A DNA stretch of 38,947 nt, taken from assembly GCA_021325215.1 (NCBI GenBank), contig JAJPHO010000002.1, positions 1 to 38,947 of the forward strand, in the 5' to 3' direction. Position 1 is the first letter of the stretch. Each line of letters opens with the position of its first letter. The notes under the pieces are model-generated. The model saw nothing but the letters and a program-made list of their open reading frames with translations, searched no databases and had not been told where the DNA came from. Of this stretch, positions 27,880 to 36,681 are shown in pieces. The DNA is from Alphaproteobacteria bacterium. Lineage in GTDB: Bacteria; Pseudomonadota; Alphaproteobacteria; Rhodospirillales; Magnetospirillaceae. The position numbers and the translations under genes were made by a program.

Positions 27880-28182
27880 ATGTGGCGGGTGGGTAACAGG
27901 TGACTCATTTTTCGCACTATATCGTCGACTCCCGTCCGAAGACGGATGCAGAGCGCGTTAGTTGATGATATAACTAAAATTTGCCGCTTCCTGTCGGCAT
28001 TTGGGGACGGGGTTTGGAAGCGGTGCGTGTTAGGGGATCAGGGCGACAGTTAGAATAGAGTCGACGTGAAGTTACCGATCGTGGCATCGGAAGTACGAAA
28101 AGGGGGATGCCACGGTGGATTACTCGCCGCCAAGCCTCTGAAACATTGATATTTGACGACAACTGAACGGAAGAGCGAACTA
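27880..28182 (+). promoter_or_regulatory. Long structured 5' region of the cold-shock gene
   Basis: 303 bp with no gene. It holds a TTAGTT-N8-AACTAA inverted repeat (27958-27977), an 8-bp hairpin CCGCTTCC/GGAAGCGG (27984-27991 with 28016-28023), and two mutually exclusive stems downstream. One is CCGAT/ATCGG (28075-28079 with 28086-28090). The other is a 9-bp pairing CGTGGCATC/GATGCCACG (28080-28088 with 28106-28114). Long, switchable leaders are characteristic of cold-shock mRNAs. The start site is not clear from hexamers. Confidence 0.55.
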
Positions 28183-28812
28183 ATGTCTTGGCAGCGTGAT
28201 AGGTCTGAAAATCGCCGGCGTGGCGGCGGTCGACGCGACGATTTCGGGGATTTCGGGGGTGGTGGTTTCGAGCCGGCGCCGGCTATGCGGTCGCCCCGTC
28301 CGGAATTCAACCGTCCCACCGTGGACCAGGCCAATGTGTCGGCCACGGTGAAGTGGTTCAATGCGACCAAGGGCTTCGGCTTCGTGTCGCCGGTTGATGG
28401 CTCTGCCGATGCTTTCCTCCACGTCTCTGCGCTGGAACGCGCTGGCGTGTCCGAGGTTGGCGAAGGCGCCACCATGATCTGTGACCTTGGCCCGGGGCAG
28501 CGTGGACCCCAGGTCGTCACCGTTCATTCGGTGGACATGTCGACCGCGGCCCCGCGCCGCTCGTCGCCGGGCGGCCGCAGCGACGCTCCGCGTGGCGAGG
28601 CCGGTCCGCCGGTCGAAGGCCGCGTGAAGTTCTTCAGCGCCGACAAGGGCTTCGGCTTCATCGCCGTCGATGACGGCGGCAAGGATGTGTTCGTTCACAT
28701 CCGCGCGCTGGAGAAGTCGGGCCTGCGTTCGCTGGAGCCCGATCAGCGCGTCCGTCTGACGATCACGCAGGGCCAGAAGGGCCCGCAGGCCGAGACCGTC
28801 GACATCATCTAA
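28183..28812 (+). CDS. Double cold-shock-domain RNA-binding protein
   Basis: A 209-residue protein with two cold-shock domains. A basic, Gly/Arg-rich N-terminal tail (residues 1-45) comes first. CSD1 is about residues 50-118 with RNP1 KGFGFV and RNP2 DAFLHV. A Ser/Pro/Arg linker follows. CSD2 is about residues 143-209 with RNP1 KGFGFI and RNP2 DVFVHI. Double-domain forms are typical of alphaproteobacteria. These proteins melt RNA structure and help translation in the cold or in stationary phase. ATG 28183 has GGAAGAG seven bases upstream. Confidence 0.93.
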   Translation: MSWQRDRSENRRRGGGRRDDFGDFGGGGFEPAPAMRSPRPEFNRPTVDQANVSATVKWFNATKGFGFVSPVDGSADAFLHVSALERAGVSEVGEGATMICDLGPGQRGPQVVTVHSVDMSTAAPRRSSPGGRSDAPRGEAGPPVEGRVKFFSADKGFGFIAVDDGGKDVFVHIRALEKSGLRSLEPDQRVRLTITQGQKGPQAETVDII

Positions 28813-28874
28813 AATAAAAAACGCCGCAAAGGACGCCGCGCATTCCGGGGGGAGTGCGCGGCGTTTTTTATTTT
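28811..28874 (+). terminator. Terminator of the cold-shock gene, with an alternative outer stem
   Basis: A 10-bp stem (28833-28842 with 28855-28864), a 12-base loop and a T6 run (28864-28869) form a strong terminator. The left flank 28811-28827 (AAAATAAAAAACGCCGC) is a perfect 17-bp complement of 28858-28874, so a second, exclusive hairpin is possible. The A-rich left and T-rich right sides also make it bidirectional. Confidence 0.85.
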
Positions 28875-28879
28875 GATGA

Positions 28880-29091
28880 TGAGTTTATTTATGCCCCTCA
28901 GGCGCCGGGCGCCGTCCGATGGACGGCTTGGCTACCGCGCCAAGCAATACCATCTGTGTGACAACGGCTAGCGGCAGCGCGGCGGCCGACGCCGGCTTTG
29001 CCGGCAATTGCTTCGATTCGCCCGCCAAGCGGGCGGGCGGCCGCGGAACGATCTCGTAGGGAGATCGTTCCGTCCTTTACACGAGGTATTC
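28880..29091. other. Hairpin-rich intergenic stretch
   Basis: No gene is seen. The sequence holds a series of short perfect hairpins: GCGCC-GG-GCGCC, CGTCCGATGGACG, GCTTGG...CCAAGC, GCCGGC-TTT-GCCGGC, CGCCCGC..GCGGGCG, and finally a 12-bp stem CGGAACGATCTC/GAGATCGTTCCG (29044-29055 with 29061-29072) that ends 19 bp before the next start codon. Confidence 0.6.
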
Positions 29092-29502
29092 ATGACCGGT
29101 GACGAAGATCTTCGACGCATCCTGACGACGACCAAGACCATCGCCGTCGTCGGCTTTTCCGCCAATCCCGCCCGTCCAAGCCATGGTGTCGCGCAGTTTT
29201 TGCAGCGCAAGGGCTTCCGCATGATCCCGGTCAATCCCGGACTGGCCGGGCAGACCCAGCTCGGCGAGACGGTCTATGCGACCCTGGCCGACATCCCCGA
29301 GCCGGTCGACATGGTGGATGTGTTCCGCTCTTCCGAATTTGTCGATGGCGTGATGGACGAAGCCATCGCCATCAAGGCCAAGGTGGTCTGGACCCAGCTC
29401 GGCGTGATGGACGAAGCGGCGGCGGCCAAGGGGCGCGCCGCCGGTCTGGATGTGGTGATGAACAAATGCCCGGCTATCGAGATGCCGCGGTTAGGGCTGT
29501 AG
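29092..29502 (+). CDS. CoA-binding domain protein (YccU-like)
   Basis: A 136-residue single-domain Rossmann protein of the CoA_binding_2 family. It has [34 protein letters not shown] (about residues 15-48), [13 protein letters not shown] (about 70) and a C-terminal [15 protein letters not shown]. Members bind CoA but most have no known reaction. ATG 29092 follows GAGG at 29083-29086. The 3' end overlaps the convergent PLP enzyme gene by 29 bp. Confidence 0.9.
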   Translation: MTGDEDLRRILTTTKTIAVVGFSANPARPSHGVAQFLQRKGFRMIPVNPGLAGQTQLGETVYATLADIPEPVDMVDVFRSSEFVDGVMDEAIAIKAKVVWTQLGVMDEAAAAKGRAAGLDVVMNKCPAIEMPRLGL

Positions 29503-30634
29503 CCAAGTCTTCGTAAAGATCGTCGGGGCTTTCGATCCCGACCGACAGGCGCAGCAGATCCGAGGGCACCGGCGAGGTCGGGCCCTCGACGCTGGCGCGG
29601 TGTTCGATCAGGCTTTCCACCCCGCCCAGCGAGGTGGCGCGCTGCCACAGGGTAACCTTGGCTGCCGTGGCGATCGCGGCCTGTTCGCCCTTCCGGACCC
29701 GGATCGACAGCATGCCGCCAAAGCCGCCCTGCATCTGCCGCGCCGCGATTTCATGGCCGGCGAAATGCGGCAGGCCGGGATAGAGAACTTCGGACACCGC
29801 TGGATGGTTCGACAGGCGCTGCGCCAAGTCCAGCGCGCCGGCGCAGGCGGCTTTGACGCGCACCGGCAGGGTGCGCATGCCCCGCTGCAGCAGCCAGGCT
29901 TCGAACGGTCCGAGAACCCCGCCGATGCCCGACAGATTGGTGCGGATGCGGGTCCACATCTCGTCCTTGGCCTTGGTCACCAGCGCACCGGCGATCACAT
30001 CGGAATGGCCGTTGAGATATTTGGTCGCCGAATGCATGACGATGTCGGCGCCCAGGCTCAAAGGCTTGGTCAGGATCGGCGTGGCGACGGTGGAATCGAC
30101 CGCCAGCTTGGCGCCGGCACTCTTGGCCAGCTCGGCGATGGCGGCGATGTCGGTGATGCTCCACACCGGATTGGCCGGGGTTTCCAGCCAGATCAGCTTG
30201 GTCTTGCCGGGGCGGATGGCGGCCTTGACCGCGGTGGTGTTTTCGGTCTCGACCAGCTCGACCTCCATGCCCCAGCGGGTGGCGGTATCGCCCAGCCAGC
30301 GGCGCAGCGCCCAATACATCATCTTCGGCGCGATGACATGGTCGCCCGGCGACAAAGCCAGGAAAACCGCGGTGGCCGCCGCCATGCCCGAGGCGAACAG
30401 CAGCGCTTCCTCGCCGCCCTCGAGGGCAGCCAGCAGATTGGCCGCGACCTCATAGCCGGGATTATCGGCGCGCGAATAGACGCGGCCATGGCGGTATTGA
30501 TTGTCGGGATCGCGCAGGTAAGTGGTCGAGGGATGAATCGACGGCACGATCATGCCGTTCACCGGGTCGGTGCCGAACAAGGTCTGCGCGGCCAGGGTCT
30601 CGGGCGTCCACTTCTTGCTGTCGTCGCGGTTCAT
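29474..30634 (-). CDS. PLP-dependent Cys/Met metabolism enzyme (cystathionine gamma-synthase/lyase type)
   Basis: A 386-residue enzyme of the trans-sulfuration family. The PLP lysine is K205 in [17 protein letters not shown], the PLP Asp is D180 ([10 protein letters not shown]), and the active-site tyrosine motif [35 protein letters not shown] covers residues 52-86. The C-terminal [14 protein letters not shown] is also typical. Which member it is (gamma-synthase, gamma-lyase or beta-lyase) is not clear from motifs. It converts cysteine or homoserine derivatives into cystathionine, or the reverse. No partner gene is adjacent. Confidence 0.88.
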   Translation of the reverse strand: MNRDDSKKWTPETLAAQTLFGTDPVNGMIVPSIHPSTTYLRDPDNQYRHGRVYSRADNPGYEVAANLLAALEGGEEALLFASGMAAATAVFLALSPGDHVIAPKMMYWALRRWLGDTATRWGMEVELVETENTTAVKAAIRPGKTKLIWLETPANPVWSITDIAAIAELAKSAGAKLAVDSTVATPILTKPLSLGADIVMHSATKYLNGHSDVIAGALVTKAKDEMWTRIRTNLSGIGGVLGPFEAWLLQRGMRTLPVRVKAACAGALDLAQRLSNHPAVSEVLYPGLPHFAGHEIAARQMQGGFGGMLSIRVRKGEQAAIATAAKVTLWQRATSLGGVESLIEHRASVEGPTSPVPSDLLRLSVGIESPDDLYEDLATALTAASR

Positions 30635-30710
30635 CAGGCGGTCCTCTGTACTACGGGCCGTGCATCTTCTGCTCTGGCGTTCGCAGCCGCAAGTCGCTAT
30701 CTATCCGTTT

Positions 30711-31355
30711 ATGAGCGTGCTGAATCTGCCGGCTCTCGAAGCCGCGACCATCAATCAGGAGCCGTATCCTTACGTCATCCTGCAGAACTTCGTTTCGCCG
30801 GCCGAGCTCGCCGAGATCAGCCGCGATTTCCCGAAGATCGACATGGCTGGCCTGTTTCCGCCGGAAACACTGAAATACGGCCCGGCCTTCGATCGCCTGG
30901 TGAAGGCGTTCGAAGGGCCGGAACTGCGCAAAGTCATTGGCGACAAGTTCGGCATCGACCTGACCGGCAAGCCGACCTTCCTGACCGTGCGCACCCATGC
31001 GCGCGCCCGCGACGGCCAGATCCACAAGGACAGCCGCTTCAAGCTGATCACCGTGCTGCTCTATCTCAATGAATCCTGGGCCTCGGATGGCGGCCGCCTG
31101 CGCGTTCTGCGCTCGCCCACCGACATTGAGGATTACGTGGCCGAAGTGCCGCCCGATGGCGGTTCCTGCTTCATTTTCCGCTGCACCGACAATGGCTGGC
31201 ACGGCCACAAGCCGTTCGAAGGCGCGCGCCGCTGCATCCAGATGAATTATGTGGTCAGCCAGGAGATGCGCGACCGCGAACTGCGCCGCCACAGCTTCTC
31301 GGCGACCATGAAGAAGCTGGGCCGGCTGGTCGGGATCGGCAAGGCGGCGGCCTAA
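30711..31355 (+). CDS. 2-oxoglutarate/Fe(II)-dependent oxygenase family protein
   Basis: A 214-residue protein with the double-stranded beta-helix oxygenase motifs. The iron ligands are H105-K-D107 (DGQIHKDSRFK) and a distal His at 164 or 166 (GWHGHKPFEGARR), with R173/R174 placed for the 2-oxoglutarate carboxylate. The substrate is unknown. Small members in this family hydroxylate proteins or glycan precursors. The ATG was chosen because the product aligns from there; an in-frame upstream extension overlaps the divergent gene. No clear ribosome site is visible. The 3' end overlaps the EAL gene by four bases. Confidence 0.82.
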   Translation: MSVLNLPALEAATINQEPYPYVILQNFVSPAELAEISRDFPKIDMAGLFPPETLKYGPAFDRLVKAFEGPELRKVIGDKFGIDLTGKPTFLTVRTHARARDGQIHKDSRFKLITVLLYLNESWASDGGRLRVLRSPTDIEDYVAEVPPDGGSCFIFRCTDNGWHGHKPFEGARRCIQMNYVVSQEMRDRELRRHSFSATMKKLGRLVGIGKAAA

Positions 31356-33064
31356 GCCTTAAAACTCGCGATTTTGCGGAACAGCTGCGCCTGGGGCAGG
31401 GGGGTGAAGTCCTTCACCTCCTTGGACGGCTTGCCGAACAGGAAGCCCTGCACGTAATTGCAGCCGCAATCGCGGCAGAAATCCAGGGCTTCGACCGTAT
31501 CCACCATCTCGGCGATGGTTTCCACCGTCATGCGGCGGCACAGTTCGGTCAGGGCGGACAGGAAGGCGCGGCCCTTGGGCGCGCGCTGGGCGTTCTTGAT
31601 CGCCGAACCGTCCAGCTTCACCACATCGACATCCAGCACCGACAGATATTGGAACGAGGCGGCGCCGGCGCCGAAATCGTCCAGGCAGATGTGGTAGCCG
31701 CGCTTCCTGAGCGTCTGGATGAAGTTATTGGCTGATTCGAGGTCGCTCATGCGCGAGCTTTCGGTGATCTCGAACATCAGCTTACCCTGGGTCCAGCTGT
31801 TCTCGCGCAGCAGATGCATCAGCGCGTCGAGATAGGAGGGCTGGCTCATCGAGAAGCCCGAGACGTTTACCGCGACCCGGTATTTATTGGTGTTGCGCGG
31901 GAACTTGCCCAGCCATTCGATGGTCTTCTTGGCCATCGCCATGTCGAATTCGTGGATCAGGCCGGTCTCTTCGGCGAAGGTGATCGACTTGAACGGCGAT
32001 TCGCCCGGCTTGCTGTCGAAGCGGCACAGCGCCTCGTAATGGTGAATTTCGCCGGTATAGATGTGGATGATCGGCTGCAGCGCGACGTAGAACTCGGACT
32101 GCGAGATGATCTGCTTGAACTGGGTGACCTTGCCGGCGGCCTCGTTGATCAGCGAGGTCATGTTGGTGGCGAGGTCGTGCAGCCCGACGCCGGCGCTGAC
32201 CGAGTCCGAGAACTTGGTCATCATATAGCCGAGGCCCTTGACCAGATCCTCCTCGGAGACGGCGCCCACCTCCGCCATCGGCACGGTGGCGGCCTCGACC
32301 TTGGCCCCCTTGCCGGCCGGGTCCATCTTCTTGGTGATCTGCTCGATCTGGCTGACGATGTCGGTGATCGGCGTGCCGGTTCCATGCAGCAGCGAGAACA
32401 CGCCGTCGCCGATCTTGGCCGCCGTGTCGCCGCCCACCGAGTGCGACTGCAGGATCTGGCCGACCGCCTTTTCGAGATTGTTCTGTTCCTTGGCGTCGAT
32501 GCGCTTCTGGATGTCGCTCATGCCCGGCAGCGACACCACCGTGACGTCGGCTTCCTCGCCGCTATCCTGCAACTTCTTGATGCGGCTGGCGGCTACGTCG
32601 GCGAAGTTCGAGCCGTCATAGAGGCCGTTCTCGCCGCGATTGTCGGCGGTGGCGGCGCGCGCCGCGGCGGGGCTCGCCTTGCGCATGGCGACGAACAGAT
32701 GGTCCTCGTCGCCGCCCAGGCAATAGGCGGACAAGGCGACGTAAAGCCAGCTCTTATCCGGTCCGATGACGCGGATGAATTCTTCCTGGACGCGGCCGGT
32801 ATTGAGAATCTTCTTCAGCGTCTCGCCGATCTTCGGCACGTCGGGCGGCGCGACCAGATCGCGGAAGGCGCTGCCGGACAGAGCGTCGCTCGATTGACCG
32901 AAAAAGGCACGGGTCGCTCCGGCCGCGAAGACGACGTTGAACTCGCGGTCCAGCTCGAACAGCAGGTCCGCCCAGGTGAACGCCAACGACACGTAACGGT
33001 CGCGTTCCGCCTTTATTGAGTCGAATTTCGACTGTGGTTGAGACACAGGCTTCCCCTTCGCCAA
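31352..33064 (-). CDS. Cyclic di-GMP phosphodiesterase (PAS - degenerate GGDEF - EAL)
   Basis: A 570-residue signalling protein. Residues about 25-130 form a PAS domain. About 150-305 is a degenerate GGDEF domain in which the motif is IGDGVFSLL (near residues 218-226) instead of GGDEF, so it should not make cyclic di-GMP. The EAL domain (about 315-560) keeps the metal and catalytic residues: E344 (EAL), N400, E432, D462-D463 (DDFGAG), K483, E519 and Q539, so phosphodiesterase activity is expected. No membrane helix is present. It opposes in function the diguanylate cyclase at 16.5 kb. The start ATG is at 33064. Confidence 0.9.
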   Translation of the reverse strand: MAKGKPVSQPQSKFDSIKAERDRYVSLAFTWADLLFELDREFNVVFAAGATRAFFGQSSDALSGSAFRDLVAPPDVPKIGETLKKILNTGRVQEEFIRVIGPDKSWLYVALSAYCLGGDEDHLFVAMRKASPAAARAATADNRGENGLYDGSNFADVAASRIKKLQDSGEEADVTVVSLPGMSDIQKRIDAKEQNNLEKAVGQILQSHSVGGDTAAKIGDGVFSLLHGTGTPITDIVSQIEQITKKMDPAGKGAKVEAATVPMAEVGAVSEEDLVKGLGYMMTKFSDSVSAGVGLHDLATNMTSLINEAAGKVTQFKQIISQSEFYVALQPIIHIYTGEIHHYEALCRFDSKPGESPFKSITFAEETGLIHEFDMAMAKKTIEWLGKFPRNTNKYRVAVNVSGFSMSQPSYLDALMHLLRENSWTQGKLMFEITESSRMSDLESANNFIQTLRKRGYHICLDDFGAGAASFQYLSVLDVDVVKLDGSAIKNAQRAPKGRAFLSALTELCRRMTVETIAEMVDTVEALDFCRDCGCNYVQGFLFGKPSKEVKDFTPLPQAQLFRKIASFKA

Positions 33065-33141
33065 TTGCCTCGCGAGATGACAGGGATCAATCTGCCAAGC
33101 GCGGCGGACTTTGGCTAGCTTTTATTACCCGAAAGAGACGC

Positions 33142-36100
33142 TCATGGTCGGACGCCGAGGGCCTTCAGGCTGCGCTCGATCCATTGGCGTGTAAGCTTTT
33201 CCTGCACGGCGTTCTGCGACAGGCGGTCGCGCAGATTGTCGAAATCGACCACATCCAGCGGCTGGTCCTGATCGGCGCAGGTGAACACCACCAATTCGGC
33301 TCCGCTGACCGGGTCGCGGTGGCGCTGCAGGCACTGCGCGCAGATTTCCTTCATCATGCACTGCATCGGCGAATTGATCGAGCCGATAGCGTGGTGCTTC
33401 TGCTTCAGATAGGGCTGCAGCACGCCGTGACGGGCCCCGGCGACCGCCTTCATCATGCGGTCCGAGCCGATGGCGATGACGCGGTCGACATCGGCCAGCG
33501 GCACCGGTTTGCCGCCGAGTTTCCCCTCGGCATAGGCGACCATCGCCTGGACGATGTTGCCGACGAAGCTTTTGTCGCCCGGACGGTCGGGGGTGAAGGC
33601 CTCGCCGCTGTCGACGCACCACACCACCACATCGGCGGCGGCTTCGATTTCCTCGATCTTGAAGCGGTCGGAATGGGTGCGGTACCCGGCGAAATACAGC
33701 ACCTTCGAGCCGGCCCGGCGCAGGGCCTGGCCTATCGAGAACAACACGGCATTGCCGAGGCCGCCGCCGGCCAGTAGGACCGTCTCGCCTGCCGGGGTGA
33801 GGGTCGGGGTGCCGGTCGGGCCCATCAGGATCACCGGCTCGCCGGGTTCGAGGATCTGGCAGAGGTCGGACGAACCGCCCATCTCCAGCACGATCACCGA
33901 AACCAGGCCCTGTTCCCGGTCGACCCAGGCGCCGGTCAGGGCCAGCCCTTCCATCGCCAGCAGGGTGCCGTCGTGACGCTTGGCCATCGTCTCGAAATTC
34001 TGCAGCCGGTAGAACTGGCCCGGCTGGAAGGCGCGCGCGGCGGCGGGGGCCTTCACCACCACCTCGACGATGGTCGGGCCCAGCCGTTCGACCTTGTGCA
34101 CCACCGCGCGGAAATCGGCGTTGACCGAAGCGAAGATCTCGGCGGGCGCGATGGCGGGAGCGGGCTTCCTGTCCAAAGCGCGGCTGATCACCGGATAGCC
34201 CTGCTTGGCGCTGCCCATCGCCGAGACGACGTTGCCGGCATAGGACGGATGCAGATCGCCGAAGAACGAGATCGACGCGCCCAGGCCATCGGCGGCCACC
34301 AGCATCTGCGGCACATCGGGCTTGGTCAGGCGCTGCGGCGAAACGGCCGATCCGTCCTCGCCCAGGGCCTGGAAATACTTGCCGTCGAGATGGATGCGGC
34401 CATCCTCGCGCGCCAGAACGGTGTTGGGGATGGTGCCGGCGGCGACGATGATCGACCGGGCCGGCAGGGTGGTTTCCGACCCGTCGGCGGTTTTGACCCT
34501 CAGGCCCGAGGCGGCGCCGAAGCGGTCGGTCTCGACGGCGACCGGCGATAATTTCTCGGCGAAGCGTATGCCTTCCTCCAGCGCCTTGGTCACTTCCTCG
34601 TGATTGCGATAGGCCGGGCTCTCGGTCAGGGTGCGCCGATACGCCATGGTGGCGCCGCCCCAGCGGTTCAGCAGGTCCAGCACGCGCGGCAGGCGGCCGG
34701 CGCGCAGGGCTTCGGCCTTCTCGGCGCGGATGGCGCGGGCATGGGCGATGAATTCGTCGGCGATGCCGGCCTCTTCCTCGGTGTAGGAAGCGCGCACGGC
34801 GGCTTCGCCCTTCTCGGCTGCCAAAGCTTCGTACCGGGTCAGGAATTTCTCGACCTGCACCGGATAATAGGCCAGCGCCTCGGTGCAGCTGTCGATCGCG
34901 GTCAGGCCGCCGCCGATCACCACCACCGGCAGGCGCAGCTGCAGATTGGCCAGGCTGTCCGAGCGGGCGGCGCCGGTCAGCTGCAGCGCCATCAGGAAGT
35001 CGGAGGCCTGGCGCACGCCGCGCACCAGATTGTTCGGCATGTCGATGACGGTCGGTTTGCCGGCGCCCATGCACAAAGCGACATGATCGAAGCCCATCTC
35101 GAAGGCCTGGTCCAGGGTGACGGTGCCGCCCAGGCGGACGCCGCCCAGCATCAGGAACTCGCTGCGGCGCTCCAGCACCAGGCGGATCACTTTCAGGAAG
35201 TTCTTGTTCCAGCGCACGGTGATGCCGTATTCGGCGACGCCGCCGAAGCCGGCCATGACCCGCTCGGACAGGGTCTCGTAAAGGTCCGAGACGTCCTGGA
35301 TCGGCTCGAAGCGCACGCGCTCGCCGGTCACGGCGACGCCGGACAGGCGTTCGGGCAGCGGCTCGATCTTGAGGCCGTCGACGGCGACCACCGCATGACC
35401 GTCATTCATCAGATGATGCGCCAGGGTGTAGCCGGCCGGCCCCAGTCCGACGACGAGTACGGTACGTTCGGTCGCCGCCTTGGGCAGCGGGCGCTGGATG
35501 TTGAGCGGATTCCAGCGGGTCAGCAGCGAATAGATCTCGAAACCCCAGGGCAGCTCCAGCACGTCCTTCAGGATACGCGATTCGGCTTCGGGAATATTGA
35601 CCGGGTCCTTGTTGGCCTTGGTGTAGATGCAGCCGACCATGCAGTCGTTGCAGATGCGGTGGCCGGTGCCGGGGATCATCGGATTGTCGATGATCGCGAC
35701 GGCCAGGGCGGCGAGCGACAAGCCCTTGCCCTTGGCTTCGTGCATCTCGGAGATGCGCTCTTCCAGCGGGCAGCCGGTCTGGTTGGCGCCGACGGCGTTT
35801 CTGGCGAAGGTGCCGGTCTTGGGATCGGTCAGGCCCTTCGAGCAGCTGTCCTTGCCCTGGTGATGGCAGAAAATGCAGTAATTGATCTCGTCCAGCGCGC
35901 CCTTCAGGTCGGTGCCGGGATCGGTCAGATCGAAGCCCTCGCGCAGACGCAGATGCTCGTCCGACATCAGCAGCTGGGTGACGCCGTCCACCGTCTCGGC
36001 GTGGGCGGGAACCATCCGCATCGGATCATGCTTGACCGGCGCCTTGAACAGGCGGCCGTAACGGTGCTTGCCTTTACCTGCCGCGGACATCAGCGCCCAG

Positions 36101-36612
36101 GCGGCATAGCGGGCGGCCAGGTCGAGCGAGGAGGCGTGGGCGGCTTCGTCTTCCAGCCAGACATTGACGGTGCGGGCGAAGTCCAGTTCGTCCCAAGGGC
36201 AGCCGAACAAAGCGGTCAATTGTTCGGCCAGGGACTCGCCATCGACAGTCTCGGCTTCCTCGGGCTTCATCGCCTTCATGGCGCGGCGCTGCACGAACAG
36301 GCGCTTGCAGGAATAAAGCGGGGCCAGCGCGTCGATGCGCTCGGCCAGGGCGATCATTTCGCCACCGATTCCGAACAGGCGGCCGAGAAAATCCTCGACA
36401 TGCGGCGCCAAAGCCAGCAGAAGCTCAGATTCTTCATGGGCGAGAGCAGGGGGAGCACAACGCGCAGCCAGCAACCGGTTCGCCAGGTCGCCGTCGATCT
36501 CGCGCAGATGGGTCAGGAAAGCGTCATCCAGCTTTTCCAGTCCGGCCCGGCTGTAAAGGTCGGCGAAATCGAGGGAAAAGCCGAGTTCGCACTTACGCGT
36601 AACCAACCCCAT
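33142..36612 (-). CDS. Fused NfnB-NfnA-like (GltD/PyrK) FAD oxidoreductase
   Basis: A 1156-residue flavoprotein with three parts. Residues 1-235 are a mostly helical region I do not recognise. Residues about 240-800 are a GltD/NfnB-like part with an N-terminal Cys set (C246, C249, C257, C281, C321, C324, C328) for two iron-sulfur clusters, a first dinucleotide motif VVGLGPAGY (G389-L-G-P-A-G) and a second, VVVIGGGLTAID (567). Residues about 825-1125 are a PyrK/NfnA-like module with FQPGQFYRLQ (FAD), LLAGGGLGNA (NAD), and C1085-x5-C1091-x2-C1094-x17-C1112 for a 2Fe-2S cluster. The ending CADQDQPLDVVDFDNL matches the PyrK/NfnA tail. It likely moves electrons among NADH, NADPH and ferredoxin. 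The ATG is preceded by GGGAGA. Confidence 0.85.
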   Translation of the reverse strand: MGLVTRKCELGFSLDFADLYSRAGLEKLDDAFLTHLREIDGDLANRLLAARCAPPALAHEESELLLALAPHVEDFLGRLFGIGGEMIALAERIDALAPLYSCKRLFVQRRAMKAMKPEEAETVDGESLAEQLTALFGCPWDELDFARTVNVWLEDEAAHASSLDLAARYAAWALMSAAGKGKHRYGRLFKAPVKHDPMRMVPAHAETVDGVTQLLMSDEHLRLREGFDLTDPGTDLKGALDEINYCIFCHHQGKDSCSKGLTDPKTGTFARNAVGANQTGCPLEERISEMHEAKGKGLSLAALAVAIIDNPMIPGTGHRICNDCMVGCIYTKANKDPVNIPEAESRILKDVLELPWGFEIYSLLTRWNPLNIQRPLPKAATERTVLVVGLGPAGYTLAHHLMNDGHAVVAVDGLKIEPLPERLSGVAVTGERVRFEPIQDVSDLYETLSERVMAGFGGVAEYGITVRWNKNFLKVIRLVLERRSEFLMLGGVRLGGTVTLDQAFEMGFDHVALCMGAGKPTVIDMPNNLVRGVRQASDFLMALQLTGAARSDSLANLQLRLPVVVIGGGLTAIDSCTEALAYYPVQVEKFLTRYEALAAEKGEAAVRASYTEEEAGIADEFIAHARAIRAEKAEALRAGRLPRVLDLLNRWGGATMAYRRTLTESPAYRNHEEVTKALEEGIRFAEKLSPVAVETDRFGAASGLRVKTADGSETTLPARSIIVAAGTIPNTVLAREDGRIHLDGKYFQALGEDGSAVSPQRLTKPDVPQMLVAADGLGASISFFGDLHPSYAGNVVSAMGSAKQGYPVISRALDRKPAPAIAPAEIFASVNADFRAVVHKVERLGPTIVEVVVKAPAAARAFQPGQFYRLQNFETMAKRHDGTLLAMEGLALTGAWVDREQGLVSVIVLEMGGSSDLCQILEPGEPVILMGPTGTPTLTPAGETVLLAGGGLGNAVLFSIGQALRRAGSKVLYFAGYRTHSDRFKIEEIEAAADVVVWCVDSGEAFTPDRPGDKSFVGNIVQAMVAYAEGKLGGKPVPLADVDRVIAIGSDRMMKAVAGARHGVLQPYLKQKHHAIGSINSPMQCMMKEICAQCLQRHRDPVSGAELVVFTCADQDQPLDVVDFDNLRDRLSQNAVQEKLTRQWIERSLKALGVRP

Positions 36613-36681
36613 GTCGATCGTCTCCCGTATATTCTTGTGATGACCGTTCTAAGTCATTTCCGGCGAAAGAGGTAGTTTCCC

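Noticed and set aside
33125-35074. A 649-codon minus-strand frame overlapping the fused flavoprotein
   Set aside because: It is another frame of the same strand; Arg-rich shadow without motifs.
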